From assembly GCF_021917145.1 (NCBI RefSeq), contig NC_061073.1, forward strand, positions 10,507,430 through 10,571,429: a stretch of DNA of 64,000 bases, in the 5' to 3' direction. The notes under the pieces were generated by a model. The model did no database searches. It had not been told where the DNA came from and saw only the letters and a list, made by a program, of their open reading frames with translations. The first letter of the stretch is position 1, and the number at the start of each line of letters is the position of its first letter. This stretch comes from Hypomesus transpacificus (taxonomy: Eukaryota > Chordata > Actinopteri > Osmeriformes > Osmeridae). This document shows, one piece after another, positions 1 through 12,816 of this stretch. A program made the translations under genes and the position numbers.

Positions 1-536
1 GTCCAATCTACTGCCTGAAACAATTGGATTTAAGGAGGATTTTAATCTTCTCCCTCTGAGTTATACTCTGGCTTTTTCTGTCACCCTGGGATACCACCAA
101 AAGAGTCCTTTAGACGAGGCTGTCAACAGCTCCAAACAGACCGTGTTTCCATCGCCTCATCTATGTTTCATACAGTAACAACATTAGTGGGCCCACTGCC
201 TCGGGGACTGTCTCCGCCTCGCTCTGTATGGGGATCTGGGCGGCTGTTTCTGAAGGGCTGTGAATTACAGAGAGACATGAGCAGGTGTTTGGCTGCCAGA
301 GCTAAACAATGAAAGATAATGACTTTTGCGTGAGGTGCTCAAAGGGGAATAGCTGTAGTGAAACATGAAGGCTGGAGATTAGGTCTGAAGTGAGTGCAGG
401 GAGGAGAGTTGGACGGCTCCTTCGCTGTGACCCCTTGAAGCATTGTGACTGTCCAGTTTTCACTGTCCTCCAGGGATAAGTCCCATGTAGTATCTACTGT
501 AAAAACAACTGGAGGACTATCTTTCTGATCCTTTCC

Positions 537-540
<4 letters not shown>

Positions 541-571
<31 letters not shown>

Positions 572-650
572 CTCTCTCTGATTCACTCTCTCTTCCAACC
601 TTCTCTATCTTTCTTTCTCACTCATTCTCTTTATATATCTCATTCTCTGA

Positions 651-681
<31 letters not shown>

Positions 682-709
682 CATTCTCTTTATATATCTC
701 ATTCTCTGA

Positions 710-740
<31 letters not shown>
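541..740. repeat. CT/CA microsatellite cluster
   Basis: An uninterrupted CT run at 541-567 is followed by two similar copies of a block (about 626-740) that each carry TTTATATATCTCATTCTCTG, then CT and then CA dinucleotides. The block duplication makes this a compound microsatellite. Confidence 0.9.
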
Positions 741-2976
741 TTTTCATTTGCAGCCACTCACGCTACAAGTCCCTTTTCTTTTTCTTTCCGTTACACGGGG
801 GCACAAACAATCATGCTCGGGATTTGGAGTCACAGTACAGCGGAGCACATCGCCTCAGGCAGAACAGCTGAGATAGCGAGGGACCGCGCGAGGGGCCGCG
901 CGAGGAACCGCAAATAGTGTTTCTGCAGGCTACAGACGGACCTGATATGAGACCAGATTCATCTGGTCCCACGTTTCCACTACCCGGCAGGAAACGTCGT
1001 TAAACTGTACACTGACAATTTGAGGAAGATCAGTAATACTTTTTATTCTTAAATCAACGTGAAAAAACAAAACAAAAAAGGTATTCTAGAAGAAAACGCT
1101 AAAAGACGAGCTGTAAAGGTGCCCGGTGCAGTTTCGTTTACTGTCAGCCTATGTTGTTTATTTTTTGTTGTCATCAGACTAACAGATAAAGCGGGCATCT
1201 GCATCATTTAGAAAAGTGCACACCGTCTAGAAATGTGAGCTTTGTTTTGACATGAGCCTTGTCCGCATATACTTCAAACAGAATAAAATTAATAAACAGA
1301 CGGTGACAGTATAGAAATGCATTTTCAGACGGTTATTTATCCGTTATCATCACCCATCTGCGCTGTTGTCTTTCTTAATGCTGTACAGCGCGTCAACCAA
1401 CATAGTTCTATGTGAGAGAAAAAAAATCGAAACGCGCACTATTAACTAAAACAACAATCATTAAAAAAAAATCTCACCATTACCACATGTGACTTCGTGT
1501 TAGCGCAGAGTCATCTCCACAGCTTCGACTAATGGGTGGTGGGTCGGTGCCGTCCGGTGGTAACGGAGAGAGAGATGAGCGAGCCAGAAAGAATGGAGCT
1601 CGGCGCCGGTTGTGAGGACCGAAGATGAGAGGCGCGAGAGCTGGAGCGGGCGCGTGAGTGAGTAGTTAGCAGAGCTCACGTCCTGTATCCGCCTCCAAGC
1701 AGCCTCACCCTTCCAACTCCGAGTGTGTTGAAAACGTGAAGTTGGAGATCAGGTCTTCTATTGTAATTTTGGCGAAGGTATTGTCAGGTGAAAGGCTTTG
1801 AGACTTAATTGATTTTTTCCACATATTTACAACAGATCTTATAGGTTAGTACAAAACATATATAGGCCTAGGCTACAGACAGTGATACTGACATTTCCAA
1901 CAGAACACTTGATACTGAATTAATAACAAACCAACTCTGCCCACAGATTAGAGCCACAACACGGTGGATGACAAAGTTTCACGAACGTGCAAAAATTCAC
2001 TTCTCTAACATAACCGACCTATCAATCTCCACGTGAAGGCGGCAGCACGTGTGTGAAAGTGGCAGAGAGACAGGGAGAGCTTATCAGAGAGAAACACCTT
2101 GTTTCAGGCCTCCTACCGGGCCAGATGTACCCCAGCCAGACCCAGCTGGAACGGCCTCAGGCACGCGAGAGAGTCAGACCGTCGGAGGCAGCTCTCTGAA
2201 GCTGCAGCTCCGTGCCCGTGTCTCCACAGGGTACGCGATGGAAGCGTGACTTACGCCCGCTCTCAAATGGAGCGGCAATCGTCTCCGTTTCAGAACAAGA
2301 TTGGACTGACACAACCGCTATTTCAGTTCATCACAGGGAAGAAGACCGCTATCAATACCCATGGTGCGCTGATAGGGGTCTAAATCTCAGATTCTGCGTG
2401 TGTGTGTGTGTGCGCGCACGTGTTTGTGTGTGTGGGTGTGTGGTAAAGGGAGGGTCTCATCGCATCCAGGGGTTACTTTCAGGTCAGACTTTCCTTCTGA
2501 CAGCTCAATTACTCCTGGGTGGTCGATTGTGTTAACTGCGTTGTGATTTATCTCCCAGAGTGACAAAGTCACATTGACAACTGAGGGGTTGCATCCTTCT
2601 GTAGTGAAACAAAACATGAACTATTCTTTTACAGTGTAGGCCTATTTATATAGATAATAGTACATCACCTTATTTATTAAACCTAGGAAAACCATGACTC
2701 CTTTTGAATCCACAACTGTAAGAATAAAGTAGAAACATGACAGCTGTAGACCAGAGGAATGATGATGCAGTATCTGCTTGTTTCCTTCTCTGAACAGATG
2801 GACTCTGAACAGATGGACTCTGTTGTGTTATCTCTGTCGTGAACTGATAATAACACCTCCTCCATTAGCTGCATTCCAGAGGAAGGAGACAATGTCTACA
2901 ATGGGTTTCAGGACAATAGAGAAGTCGTTGGGTTTTTCTAATACAGGTTGTTCAGGAGGTCTTGGTCAACCCTCAA

Positions 2977-3072
2977 CAACACACACACACACGCACACAC
3001 ACACACACACTAACACACACATGGACACACAAACACACACACGCACACACACACAAACGCACACACACACAA
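2977..3072. repeat. (CA)n microsatellite
   Basis: Nearly pure CA dinucleotides with a few G, T and A interruptions. Confidence 0.9.
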
Positions 3073-3477
3073 ATCCCCGATCACTGGCATGACTGCATCC
3101 CAGCATACCACCATACCAGCATTCAAACACACGCTGTCGCTACAGATAATCACTAAATGAACAGTAGCACCTTAGAATAACTGACCTTTTCTAACAGTAA
3201 AAGCATTGTGAGGGAAGTTTACTACTGAACCCTCTTGATTGTATTGCAGATTAAACCCAGCCGTGTCTGTTGACGTGTGGGTGTGCTCAGGTGTCACCTG
3301 CTCAGGTGTCACCTGCGTGACGCTGGCACAAAGAGGGGCTTGTTACTCAACCGAAGAGCTTCAGCTCTAGATAAGCCACCCTCATGGAGACTGTACACTG
3401 ACTGCAGGGTTATACCTCTTCAGCATCTGTTTGATCTGTCCTGCTGCTCTGACAGACCCCAGCACAGGGTATGGGCC

Positions 3478-3775
3478 TGGGGGGGGGGGGAGGAACAGGA
3501 GAGGGTCAATAGGAGGGGGGAGGGGAGTAAGACCTGGTGTGGGGGGGGGGGGGGGGGGGCTGTGAGGAGGGGAGGAGGGGAGTATGACCTGGGGGGTGGG
3601 GGGGAGGGGGGGGGGGCTGTGAGGAGGGGAGGAGGGGAGTATGACCTGGGGGTAGTGGGGGGGGCTGTGAGGAGGGGAGGAGGGGAATATTACCTGGGGG
3701 TGGGGGGGGAGGGGGGGGGGGGGCTGTGAGGAGGGGAGGAGGGGAGTATGACCTGGGGGGAGGAAGAAGAGAGGG
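3478..3775. repeat. G-rich minisatellite with G homopolymers
   Basis: Four or five imperfect copies of a unit containing GGCTGTGAGGAGGGGAGGAG followed by GGGAGTATGACCTGGGG, separated by G runs of variable length. The longest is 19 G at 3541-3559. The strand asymmetry is extreme: G on the plus strand, almost no C. Open frames read through it are artefacts. Confidence 0.85.
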
Positions 3776-3899
3776 CCGTGAGGAGGGGGTGAGGTGCCCG
3801 TCTGAGATGTGAGGTGGAACAGTGGAAATGTTGTGGAAGCAAAGCTGTCATGTCGTGGATCAGAGGTGCAGACCTGCTGGATCGAGACATGCACAGCAC

Positions 3900-4083
3900 A
3901 GGCTGCAGCTGGGCATAACATCAGGCTGCAGCTGGGCATAACATCAGGCTGCAGCTGGGCATAACATCAGGCTGCAGCTGGGCATAACATCAGGCTGCAG
4001 CTGGGCATAACATCAGGCTGCAGCTGGGCATAACATCAGGCTGCAGCTGGGCATAACATCAGGCTGCAGCTGGGCATAACATC
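3900..4083. repeat. Perfect 23-bp minisatellite, 8 copies
   Basis: Eight head-to-tail copies of a 23-bp unit containing GGCTGCAGCTGGGCATAACA. The copies look identical, and 184 bp equals exactly 8 x 23. This homogeneity suggests recent expansion. Confidence 0.95.
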
Positions 4084-4805
4084 CTGCTAGTTGGGGAAAA
4101 TCAGACACCTTTTCCCATCACAGTACGAGTACATTAGCATGACAATGCAGGTACAACACTATGCAGTTCCTAATGTACATTTGTCGTTCTGTTGAATCTT
4201 AATGGAGGTATTCCAACAAAACAGTTCTACAGTAGTTTTTTTATATACCAGCCCCATGCCTGCTTGTGCGCAGTAATGGGGGAGAGAGATGATTACAGGT
4301 GCACTATGCCGTATGCAGTTCATGGTGCAAAGGACCATTTTTATGGCTCTGAAAGTTTTTCTTGGCTCTACATCAGGAATTTTGGAAAATGTCAGTGTCA
4401 GTGTTTTGACAAGTAAAAAAGGGGACAGTTAAATGACTAAGATGACGACTGTGGAACTTGTCTTACCGGTCCTCGTCTATCCTCTCGTGTGAAGATGCTC
4501 TGTGTTCCAGTACGACAAGTTGTTAAAAACACAAAAAGAATGTACGTTTAGGCACAGAGATGGGTTCTTCATTAACAGACCACGAGCCTGGTTGTGCAAT
4601 AGGAGAATAAACATGATGATTACTTGGGAGATGATTTCTTTCACGTTCAGTTTTATAGTGTGGGAGTTCCTGCCATAACTATAGTGTTACGTTTGACAGG
4701 GATGAATTGAGTTTCAGGGCCAGTCATCGCTCATCTCAGAAGTTTCATGAGCGGATGCTGTTGTAAGTTATTGTAAAGCCTAGAAGGTTTGTTTGTTATT
4801 GTGAG

Positions 4806-4965
4806 GCTGTGGGGGCGGATGGGAGGAGGCTGAGGGGGCAGACGGGAGGAGGCTGAGGGGGCGGATGGGAGGAGGCAGAGGGGCAGATAGGAGGAGGCTG
4901 AGGGGGCGGATGGGAGGAGGGTGAGGGGGCGGATGGGAGGAGGCTGAGGAGGCTGAGGGGGAAGA
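4806..4965. repeat. 22-23-bp GC-rich minisatellite
   Basis: About seven imperfect copies of a unit with core GCTGAGGGGGCGGATGGGAG. Confidence 0.85.
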
Positions 4966-5807
4966 CAGGTGGAGTCGTGCATGTGGGTCCACTCCCCAGT
5001 AGCCAGTTGGTCCAACATAACAGTCTGCTCCTCTCCAGGGTAAGCCTGTCACCTGCAGGCCCCTCGCAGACAGCGCCCGCCCCAGACGACTACATATCAG
5101 CACCTGGAGCACACACCTGTACCCTAGGTCAACCCACACACACCTGTACCCTAGGTCACACACCTACACACACCCATGCACACACACAAGCACCCCAACT
5201 GACGCATGCACAACCACACACAAACACACCCCACACACACAAACACCCCAACTGACGCACACAAACACACACATTTATCTTTACAGGTAACAGATAAATC
5301 GAGCCCTACATTGCTCAGTTACATCAGTTACATTGCCTTTCTACACCAGCCACAGCAGAAGGTTAGTCCGTCCTTTGGGCCAAGCGCGGTCTCTAGGGCG
5401 GCCTCCTCTCTCTGTCTCTCTGCTGTGTTGCGTTTGCAGTCTCAGGGCTGTTCTGTGTGGCTGAGCCCACTGGTGATTAACCACGAGAAACTCAAACAGC
5501 TGCCTCACTCACATCTGGGAAGTATCGATCGCCTGCGCTCCTCGTGACTGGCTGGCTGGGCCCTAAACAGACAGCACGAGCTGCTCCTGTGCTTTCAGAT
5601 GGGTGAGGTTGTGTGTGATGGTGTGTTTGTGTCTGTAGGGGGTGGGAGGTGGTGTACTCACTAGATCTAATTGGCAATCAGCCCATCTCCAGAACGGAGA
5701 AGTGTCAAGTTTACAACACATTTCATGTCGACATCTCTGTGTACAGCTTGTGAACTGTATGAATCATGTGCATCATTATTTAGAACTCTTTCCCCCTTCT
5801 TCTCTCA

Positions 5808-5825
5808 GTCTCTCTCTCTCTCTCT

Positions 5826-5905
<80 letters not shown>
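5808..5905. repeat. (CT)n microsatellite
   Basis: About 98 bases of CT dinucleotides with two CAG interruptions near the left end. Confidence 0.95.
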
Positions 5906-5908
<3 letters not shown>

Positions 5909-6666
5909 CTCATCCAGGTGCCTGGCTCTATCTGTATGAATTATTCCTCTGTTATATACTGTTAGTATTCTTAGTTCCGCTGAAGGTTAATTGTACTTGT
6001 ATCTTCAGCACTATTTATGACTCCTAGTTCTTTACTGTCAAAACATAATGTATCGAAGTGTTGAACATGAAAGCTGAGGGTCACTTTGCACACAAAAAAG
6101 ATAAATCCAAAGAGGAGAGTCTTTATTTCTTCATGAGTTAATAAATGCCATGACCAACCGTGTTAGTGATAGAACTGTTATACAAGTTATACTGTACAAA
6201 ATATGTGTGACATGTATTTTCATGTGATAATGTCTTGCACACAAAAACGGTCATTCAAGATGCATATTCATCAGGCCTGGCTGACACCCCTGTCGCATCT
6301 GTTCTTCAACACTAGACTGCGATAGTGTGCAAGAACAACTTTGAAAAGTCTTTTGTTTTAACGTCCTGTCACGGCGATCCCTGAACTGCTGCTTAGCCTG
6401 TAGTACAAGGAAGTGGAGGACCATTCCATGTTAGTCGGATGTACTTCGACTTCAGTTCGTTTCCACATTCCCCGGCGCTGTCAGGACAGCAGCCTAACTG
6501 GTTTAGTCATCAAGTCATCAAAATGGCCCCGAGCTCTGCTACACCGTCGTCATGCCTCGTTTCAGTTCAACTGTGCCAGGACATCTTAGAGCATCTGAGG
6601 TTTATGAAAGCGAGTCATTCTCCTTGTTAGTTTTAGCTCTTTCATATGTTTTTTTTTGTTGTGTGT

Positions 6667-6672
6667 TTTATT
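6667..6672 (-). terminator. Candidate polyadenylation signal for Ig gene
   Basis: TTTATT on the plus strand gives AATAAA on the minus strand, about 290 bp beyond the stop codon of the Ig-domain gene at 6962-8551. Confidence 0.4.
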
Positions 6673-6961
6673 AATAATTCACCTTTTAGTGGACTGGAAA
6701 CAATAGGTAAAAATGTGTTGTTTTAAAAATTTGAGAAAAAGATTTAGACTGCATTAAAAAAGCTTGAACAATTTTGACATTCGACATTTCTAATTCTGAA
6801 AGCCTCAACACACTATAACATAAAGAGTACCAAAAGTACAATAAGAAGTTAAACACAGATTAATTCTGGTCCAGAATCACTGGCATATTTTTGGCAGTCT
6901 AGGACTGTGGCTTATTCTTCATCTGGGGAATGACTGTCAGTCAGACAACTCCTGCAAGCTG

Positions 6962-8551
6962 TCAGACCAAGTTCTCACGAGTGCTGACTTTCTCAAACTC
7001 CACGTCTTTGGTCTTCTGGCCCATGGCTGTTCGTTTCTGGGCGCTTTTCTTCTTCCAGATCACTACCGCCGTCACCACCCCAATGAGAACCAGGAGGCCC
7101 ACCCCCACGGCAGCATACACGGCTGGACTCAGGGCAGGAGCAGGGGTGTGGTCAGTCGTTTTGCCTTTTGACATCGTCAGACGAGTCACCTGTTTGGAGA
7201 AGCACTTGTCAGAGTCCAGCCAGGGCTCGTAGTCTTCATCGTCATAGTTATACTCCTCTTCCTCAGCGAGACGGTCGGTGTACTCGTCAGATTCCAGGAA
7301 CCCGACGCCGCCCTCCACCACCACACAGTAGTACTTCCCCTCATCCTCGGGGCTCAGCAGGGACAGCTGCAGGGAGTGCCCCTGCTCAGAGAACGTGGCC
7401 CTGCCTCGGAGGTGCTCGGGCAGGGCCACCGAGGTCTCCCTGGAGTCCAGGATGAGCTGGTCGTTCCCCAGGGCTCTGTGTTGGTACCACAGCACGCCCA
7501 CGTTGTCCTCCGCGTCGACGTCGCAGCGCAGCGTGCCGGTTCCACCCTCTGAGACAAGCAGCGTACGAGGCTCCCTGCTGGGGCACATCACCAGGGAGAA
7601 CTTGCCCACCAGGGAGGGGGAGAAGCAGGAGTACTGGCCGAAGAGGTTTTTAGACAACGCAGGGATGACCAGAGAATAGCCCGGATCATCGCCGTCAACC
7701 GCATACATCTGATCCCCCCGCTTGCCCTCCTCGCTCTGGGACTTCCTGGTGGTGTTGACTTGCCCCAGCGGTGTCTCCCATCTCTGGGTGGGGTCACGGT
7801 GTGTGGAGGGGCAGGCCAGCACCGCTCTCTCTCCCTCGGAGCGGAACACGCTCAGCTCATCGGGGTTTGGCAGGTACGCGTTGTGGAACCTGAGGCACTT
7901 GTCTCCTGCCATCACCAGGCAGAGGAAGTGATGGCTGCTCTTCAACATGGTGGCTGTGACGTGGAGTATCCTCCCGCCTTCCCTCACCTGCACCGAGCCC
8001 CTCAGCCCCTCCTCCAGGGGCTCCAGGGACACCCTGCTGTCCAGGAACAGTTCAGTGGTGTAGTTGGGGAACACCTCGTGGTACCAGAGCACGCTGGCTC
8101 CGCCCTGAGCGGTGAAGCTGCCGTTGCAGAACAGCTCCGCCCCTCCGTCCTCCGCCACGGTGATCTCCTGAGCGCTGGTCTCCTGGTCGCACACCAACAG
8201 CTGCAGCTCATGCTTGTCCACCTGGCCCCCGTTCTTCCAGCACTCCCTGCGATACACCCCTGAGTCTGAGTCCCGAAGCTGGCTGATCTGGAGACCCAGC
8301 AGGGGGGGTCTGTTGGTGATGTTCACCCGGCCCTGGTAATCTGACAGGGGGGAGGGAGGTGCAGACTCATCGGAGGAGTTCCCTAGTAACAGGTCCCTGC
8401 CTGGGCCTGGCTTGTAAACAGCGATGTAGTCCACTCCAAAACAGAAGCCCATCTCTATGTCCTCGCCTCGCTGTCTGAAGATGGGCTCTGGGCTCTTCTG
8501 TGATCGGGCAGAGCCGAGGAGGAGGAGGAGCAGGAGTCCTGTGTTCTCCAT
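6962..8551 (-). CDS. Four-Ig-domain type I membrane protein, intronless
   Basis: Encodes a predicted cell-surface receptor or adhesion protein of 529 aa. The start is the ATG at 8551, because the next residues form a leucine-rich signal peptide (MENTGLLLLLLLGSARSQ); upstream in-frame codons lack ATG. Four Ig-like domains follow at roughly residues 20-105, 110-210, 215-315 and 320-410. Each has a B-strand Cys; domains 1, 3 and 4 have clear F-strand motifs such as SGVYRREC, FGQYSCF and EGKYYCV. Next come an acidic linker with EEEEYNYDDEDYE, a transmembrane helix near residues 475-497 and a short basic cytoplasmic tail without an obvious ITIM/ITAM. N-glycosylation sites (NGS, NYT, NTT) are visible. 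The function and ligand are unknown; it resembles fish-specific immune-type Ig proteins. An Ig gene whose domains all sit in one exon is unusual and suggests a retrocopy. Ig fold and topology: confident. Immune role: inference. Confidence 0.8.
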   Translation of the reverse strand: MENTGLLLLLLLGSARSQKSPEPIFRQRGEDIEMGFCFGVDYIAVYKPGPGRDLLLGNSSDESAPPSPLSDYQGRVNITNRPPLLGLQISQLRDSDSGVYRRECWKNGGQVDKHELQLLVCDQETSAQEITVAEDGGAELFCNGSFTAQGGASVLWYHEVFPNYTTELFLDSRVSLEPLEEGLRGSVQVREGGRILHVTATMLKSSHHFLCLVMAGDKCLRFHNAYLPNPDELSVFRSEGERAVLACPSTHRDPTQRWETPLGQVNTTRKSQSEEGKRGDQMYAVDGDDPGYSLVIPALSKNLFGQYSCFSPSLVGKFSLVMCPSREPRTLLVSEGGTGTLRCDVDAEDNVGVLWYQHRALGNDQLILDSRETSVALPEHLRGRATFSEQGHSLQLSLLSPEDEGKYYCVVVEGGVGFLESDEYTDRLAEEEEYNYDDEDYEPWLDSDKCFSKQVTRLTMSKGKTTDHTPAPALSPAVYAAVGVGLLVLIGVVTAVVIWKKKSAQKRTAMGQKTKDVEFEKVSTRENLV

Positions 8552-10519
8552 AAGGGTGGTTGTTCCTTCTGACACTGGCTGTCCCTGTTTCTCGCACACT
8601 GGAATTTGCAGACTGACTTAGAAATTAGGAACTTACTTTCGTTTGTCACACGGCCACGCCCCTAGCTCGTATCTTCTTACAGTGGACATTCCTTCACACA
8701 CACACATTCACACATTCACACATTCACACATTCACACATTCACACGCACATATGCACACACGCGCGCACACACACACACTCAAGCTGGCCCATACACAAG
8801 CAAGCACACACAGATTGCTTTCACCCTCATTCGTCACTGTTAATCATTAATCTTTTTGTGTACTCAGGTGAAAGGCAGTTTCACTAATAAAAGCGGATTC
8901 TGTGGCACAAAGATACGGAAACTACAAATACAACTTGTGAGTCCTGCCATCATTTGAGGCGCACCGATGAGTAGTTGGACAGGTTTAACTCCTGGGCGCA
9001 GTCGATCACTGTCAAAGGCTTCTGAGAAAGGTTGACATAAGGAGAGGGACGTGTGCATGTGTGTGAGACTGCGTGTGTGAAAGAGAGGCTGTGTGTGTGT
9101 GTGTGAGACTGCGTGTGTGAAAGAGAGGCTGTGTGTGTGTGTGTGTGTCTGCCTTCACTTGCATGCAGTCATGATTCCATGGGTGAAAGTGCGAGCAGAA
9201 GAGTGCATGCATGGTCATGCTTATCTCAGCTGTGAAAGTGAGTCTCTGAATGTAAAATCTGTTTTGTTTTGTTGTTTGGTGCGTAAAATCTCCCTGACAA
9301 AAGATACAGGCTGGGTGAGCTTGTCCTTGGATCTGATCCAACACTTGTTACTTGTGGCTGATCAGCTGAAATGAATCCTGTTCCAAGTAACAGTTTTCTG
9401 AAACAATAAAGTCAAATTCTGAAGTAAATCAGAAGCCCTCCCCTGAAAAATTGTGAATGTTTTTTTTGCTGATGATTGCAAGGAGAAGACGGAAAAGATT
9501 GGTTGACTACACAGTCCTGACATGACTAAGAATTCAGATACTAAACACTTTGTCCGGAGCAGAGGAGGAACTAAGTTTCAGACCAAGGCTACGTGAAGAC
9601 AGGGAAGTTTTAATTCACACAGCAGGTCGGTTTCAAACCCACAGACTGAAAAAAGTTCATAAAACCACAAACAATCCAAAACTAACAGGCAAAACCAGGG
9701 TCAGAAAACAGACAGAGGTCCATGCAGGAATTCAACCTTTTTAGACGCTGGGACAGATCAGGAAGAATGCTGACGGTATGATCTAGCAGGGAGCAGAGGA
9801 ACAGAGATGGTGCACTGGGCCAAAGGGGCCAATAGGCACAGGTGAAGCTTGCGATGCTAATTGTTCTAAATTGAGGGGCGTGGTTGAAAGCTGAGCCCAG
9901 ACTGACACCAACCTCACAGGGATGAATCCTTACAGAACAAGAGAGTGAGATTCATCACAGATGAGATGATCTTGTGCACATTGTTGCTGTTGTTCCAAAG
10001 ACAGACAATGTTATATCTTAGACCCCTGGGAAACACAGTAAAACTAGTTTACTGCATTGTAACACTACAATCAAGTTGTGAGACCGGTCTAATCGTGTGT
10101 CTAGCATACTACAGATTGGGGAGCCATGAATCTGATGTCTCTCTCTGCAGGAGCAAGACTGGAGTGGAAGTGAAAGAGAACTGTTTAATTAGAGGTCTGT
10201 TTAGCTGAAGTAGTTTGTAACCATGGTTTCCTGACAGTTCTTCTGTTATATCAACACCAGACCTCAAAAGAAACAAAGCGACATTAAAAGGAAGCAGGGA
10301 GATACATCAGATCATCTGGTCCAAGCGTTTCTTAACCACAGCTGTGCTACTCAGTAAGAGCAGCACAACAATGACAAATGTGCTGCTCTGATAAACCATT
10401 AACTATTAAAGCTAACATTAAGTTACTATTAAGTTTACTGTAAGATAACCATTAACAGTTTGATGAGATGACATTCAGAAATAGAGAGATGTGTGCCAGG
10501 TTACAATGACCAGATGGTG

Positions 10520-10930
10520 TCTGCCAGAGTAGCCAGACTTTGACTCTTCCTTCTGAGACTGAGACAAAGCTTAGATGCTGTAGTGTCAGCATGATGCAAC
10601 CCACCCTGGTCACAAACTCTTTGCGACACTTCCCTGTAACCAGACGCTGCGGTCCGTCCGAGAAAACTTTGCGGCTCAAGAACAGCCTCTACCCTACTGT
10701 AGCCGGCCTCATCAACAAGGCCCTGGACCCACACTGACTCTGACGGGTTACCGCTGCTCTGAAGACACATTTATTCTATTGTTCATTTGTCAATTTTAAC
10801 ATCTTTTTTTTTTCATTTTTGTACTTGCTTATTTGGTCATTGCACGTTTCTGAATCATCAGACCAAAGCCGCTCCCTGATGGTGATAACCCCCCTGGCAG
10901 CTAACCTGTTTTTGATACTGACTCTGAATT
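10520..10930 (+). mobile_element. LINE 3' fragment
   Basis: A plus-strand frame ends in ...KNSLYPTVAGLINKALDPH and a stop at about 10737. This matches in position and character the C-terminal end of the LINE ORF at 34415-35515 (...GFFNKANGSH). A T-rich, A/T-rich 3' region follows. It appears to be a 5'-truncated, decayed non-LTR retrotransposon copy. Confidence 0.5.
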
Positions 10931-11529
10931 AACTGGACAACGAGATAAACATCTCCGGCATTCAGTAATGTGTTCAGATTGCTCTGCTGTATCAGATTGG
11001 GATGTGATGAGGTTTCCTGTGTAGGTCTGGGAGAACTGAATGATCAAGTGTTTGGATTAAACTCCTGCTGTGAAGACCTCTGGCTGCCTGCTCATCTAAC
11101 TGGGTTGATTGCAACGATCAGAGCTGTGGATTTAAGAAGCTTGTTTGAAATGTAAATTTGTCCAAAACAGTTCATGGAAATGTGGGATGCAAAATAGCTG
11201 TAGGTGAGAAGGAATGGAGAGGAATGCCAAAAGAGAAATCACCTTTAATTGTTGAGGTAAGATTAGGGGCACAAAAAAAAGGTCTACTCTTCAACCGCCA
11301 ACCCCGACCTGGTGTTGTGCCCTCAGATGCACCCCCAGGGGGAATTCTGTTCTGTATGTCCCAGCATCAAATGATTCTTACTGTATATTGGGGGGACTCG
11401 TATGAGGAACCAGACTAAGTTTCATGCATGTGACACTTTCCTAGTCACAGTGAGCAGAGGGTGCATTGCATTGACATCAAATGGAAAACAATGCCTACCA
11501 TGAAATGTTCTCCCCCTGCATACGTTTCT

Positions 11530-11775
11530 TCAATTCTACCCCTTCTTTTAAAGCTATATGCTGAAGCTTTTAAAAAGCTTTTAAAAAAGCAATTGAAGAC
11601 TCAGCTATTCAATCAGGCTTTTAGTTAGTCGAGGGGTTTTCATGGTTGTTCGTCATGTTTTCTATTTAAAATGTTCTTGTATCTTAAGTTGTGGTGTTGT
11701 ATTGTATTTTGTTGTGAAGCACTTTGTGATTTTTATCTGTGAGAGGTGCTATACAAATAAATGGTACTTACTTAC
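11530..11775 (+). mobile_element. Retroelement 3' tail
   Basis: Contains GTGAAGCACTTTGTGATTTT, then GTGCTATACAAATAAATGG and a TACTTACTTACAT tail. This is a recurrent 3'-end sequence of fish non-LTR retroelements. It is a truncated copy with no coding capacity. Confidence 0.5.
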
Positions 11776-12816
11776 ATTATGTACATTTAATAGCATGCAT
11801 TTAATACCAATAATACCTGGTATATGTTGGACAGGTCTGAAAACAGAATGGTCCATGGTAGGTGGGGTAGGGGTTATTATTTTGTATTGGGGCGGTACCC
11901 AGATTTGCGCCCGGGGGCGCCCGGGGGAGATGGAGGGGGGTGGAGGGTGTGCTGGTGATAAATCTTGCCTAGGGTGCCAAATGTGCTAAAACCGGTACTG
12001 TTGGTTAGCGTTCGTCACTATACATTTTGAATTACGTGTTTTAAGGATTTTGTGTTTTGCACAAAAAAACCGACGTTGTTCTCTTCTATTCTCTTAAAAC
12101 ATTACAATGTGAGACCGCTGTCTCCCCTCCGTTTGGTTGCGGTATCAAGACGAAATCTTTCACTTTTTGATTCGAGTGGTTTGTGAGCGCGCTCCTGCGA
12201 GGGGGTGCTTTTAAGGGCGAGGTGCACCTGTTCTCGCCATCATTTCAACGATTCAAACGGGCTTTGGTTAGCGTACTACGTGAGCAAACGATTCACCGCC
12301 ACTTGGCGGCACTGTGGCCAGAACGTCAGAATAATCACACCCAACCGAGCTAAATGACGAGGTAGAATGTCATATCAGAACGCCACATCCGCTGACCGCT
12401 GCCGGTGCCTGCAACGTAAACAAGCTTTAAGGTAATGCAAAGGGTTTTTACAAGTTTATACTACCAAGAATGCAAAATGTATGACAGAACATGCTTCCTT
12501 TCTGAATCAGTCGTTAGTGTAGGTAGTATGCCTGCAGTCCAGTAATTATTTTGCACTTCGCCAGTCTCTAAGAAAAGCTAGCCCCAAGCCTAATAGCAAG
12601 TTACAGCTCCCAGTTTCTCACATACAAGCAAGTTATGGAAACTAAGAAAATGCTTAACAACATTCCTACGTTATAGTGATCTGTGGTCTCTCCAGATGCA
12701 TACACTGAAACCTGTCAGGAGATAAATCATAGCACTAACTCAGTGTTATCCCTCCCTCCCTCCCCTCCCCTCCCTCTCCTTTAGGGTAATCTGCATTTAC
12801 CAGGGACATCACCCCC

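Larger units (their letters stand above)
1..6600. other. Gene-free left flank with simple repeats
   Basis: I recognise no conserved coding exon here on either strand. The stretch holds CT/CA microsatellites, G-rich and 23-bp minisatellites listed separately, and AT-rich unique sequence. A GC- and CpG-richer patch near 830-920 and 1540-1700 could be a promoter or first exon of a gene lying mostly outside the window, but nothing in the sequence identifies it. Short open frames at 2049-2535 have no recognisable motif and are not called. Confidence 0.5.
8552..12360. other. Intergenic, repeat-rich
   Basis: No conserved exon was seen. It holds a 10-bp repeat of the type CACATTCACA (8694-8760), GT-rich sequence near 9060-9150, and LINE-derived fragments near 10.5-10.9 and 11.5-11.8 kb that are listed separately. 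A stretch at about 9600-9930 looks like an old interspersed repeat but could not be classified. Confidence 0.5.

Noticed and set aside
2049-2535. Overlapping 66-107 codon frames
   Set aside because: No conserved motif, no splice context, and partly low-complexity GT sequence.
3277-3939. Proline-rich minus-strand and glycine-rich plus-strand frames
   Set aside because: Caused by the G-rich minisatellite and homopolymers.
8552-8599. Extended N-terminus for the Ig protein starting at 8599
   Set aside because: The codon there is GTG, and the extension would precede a canonical signal peptide that starts at the ATG at 8551.
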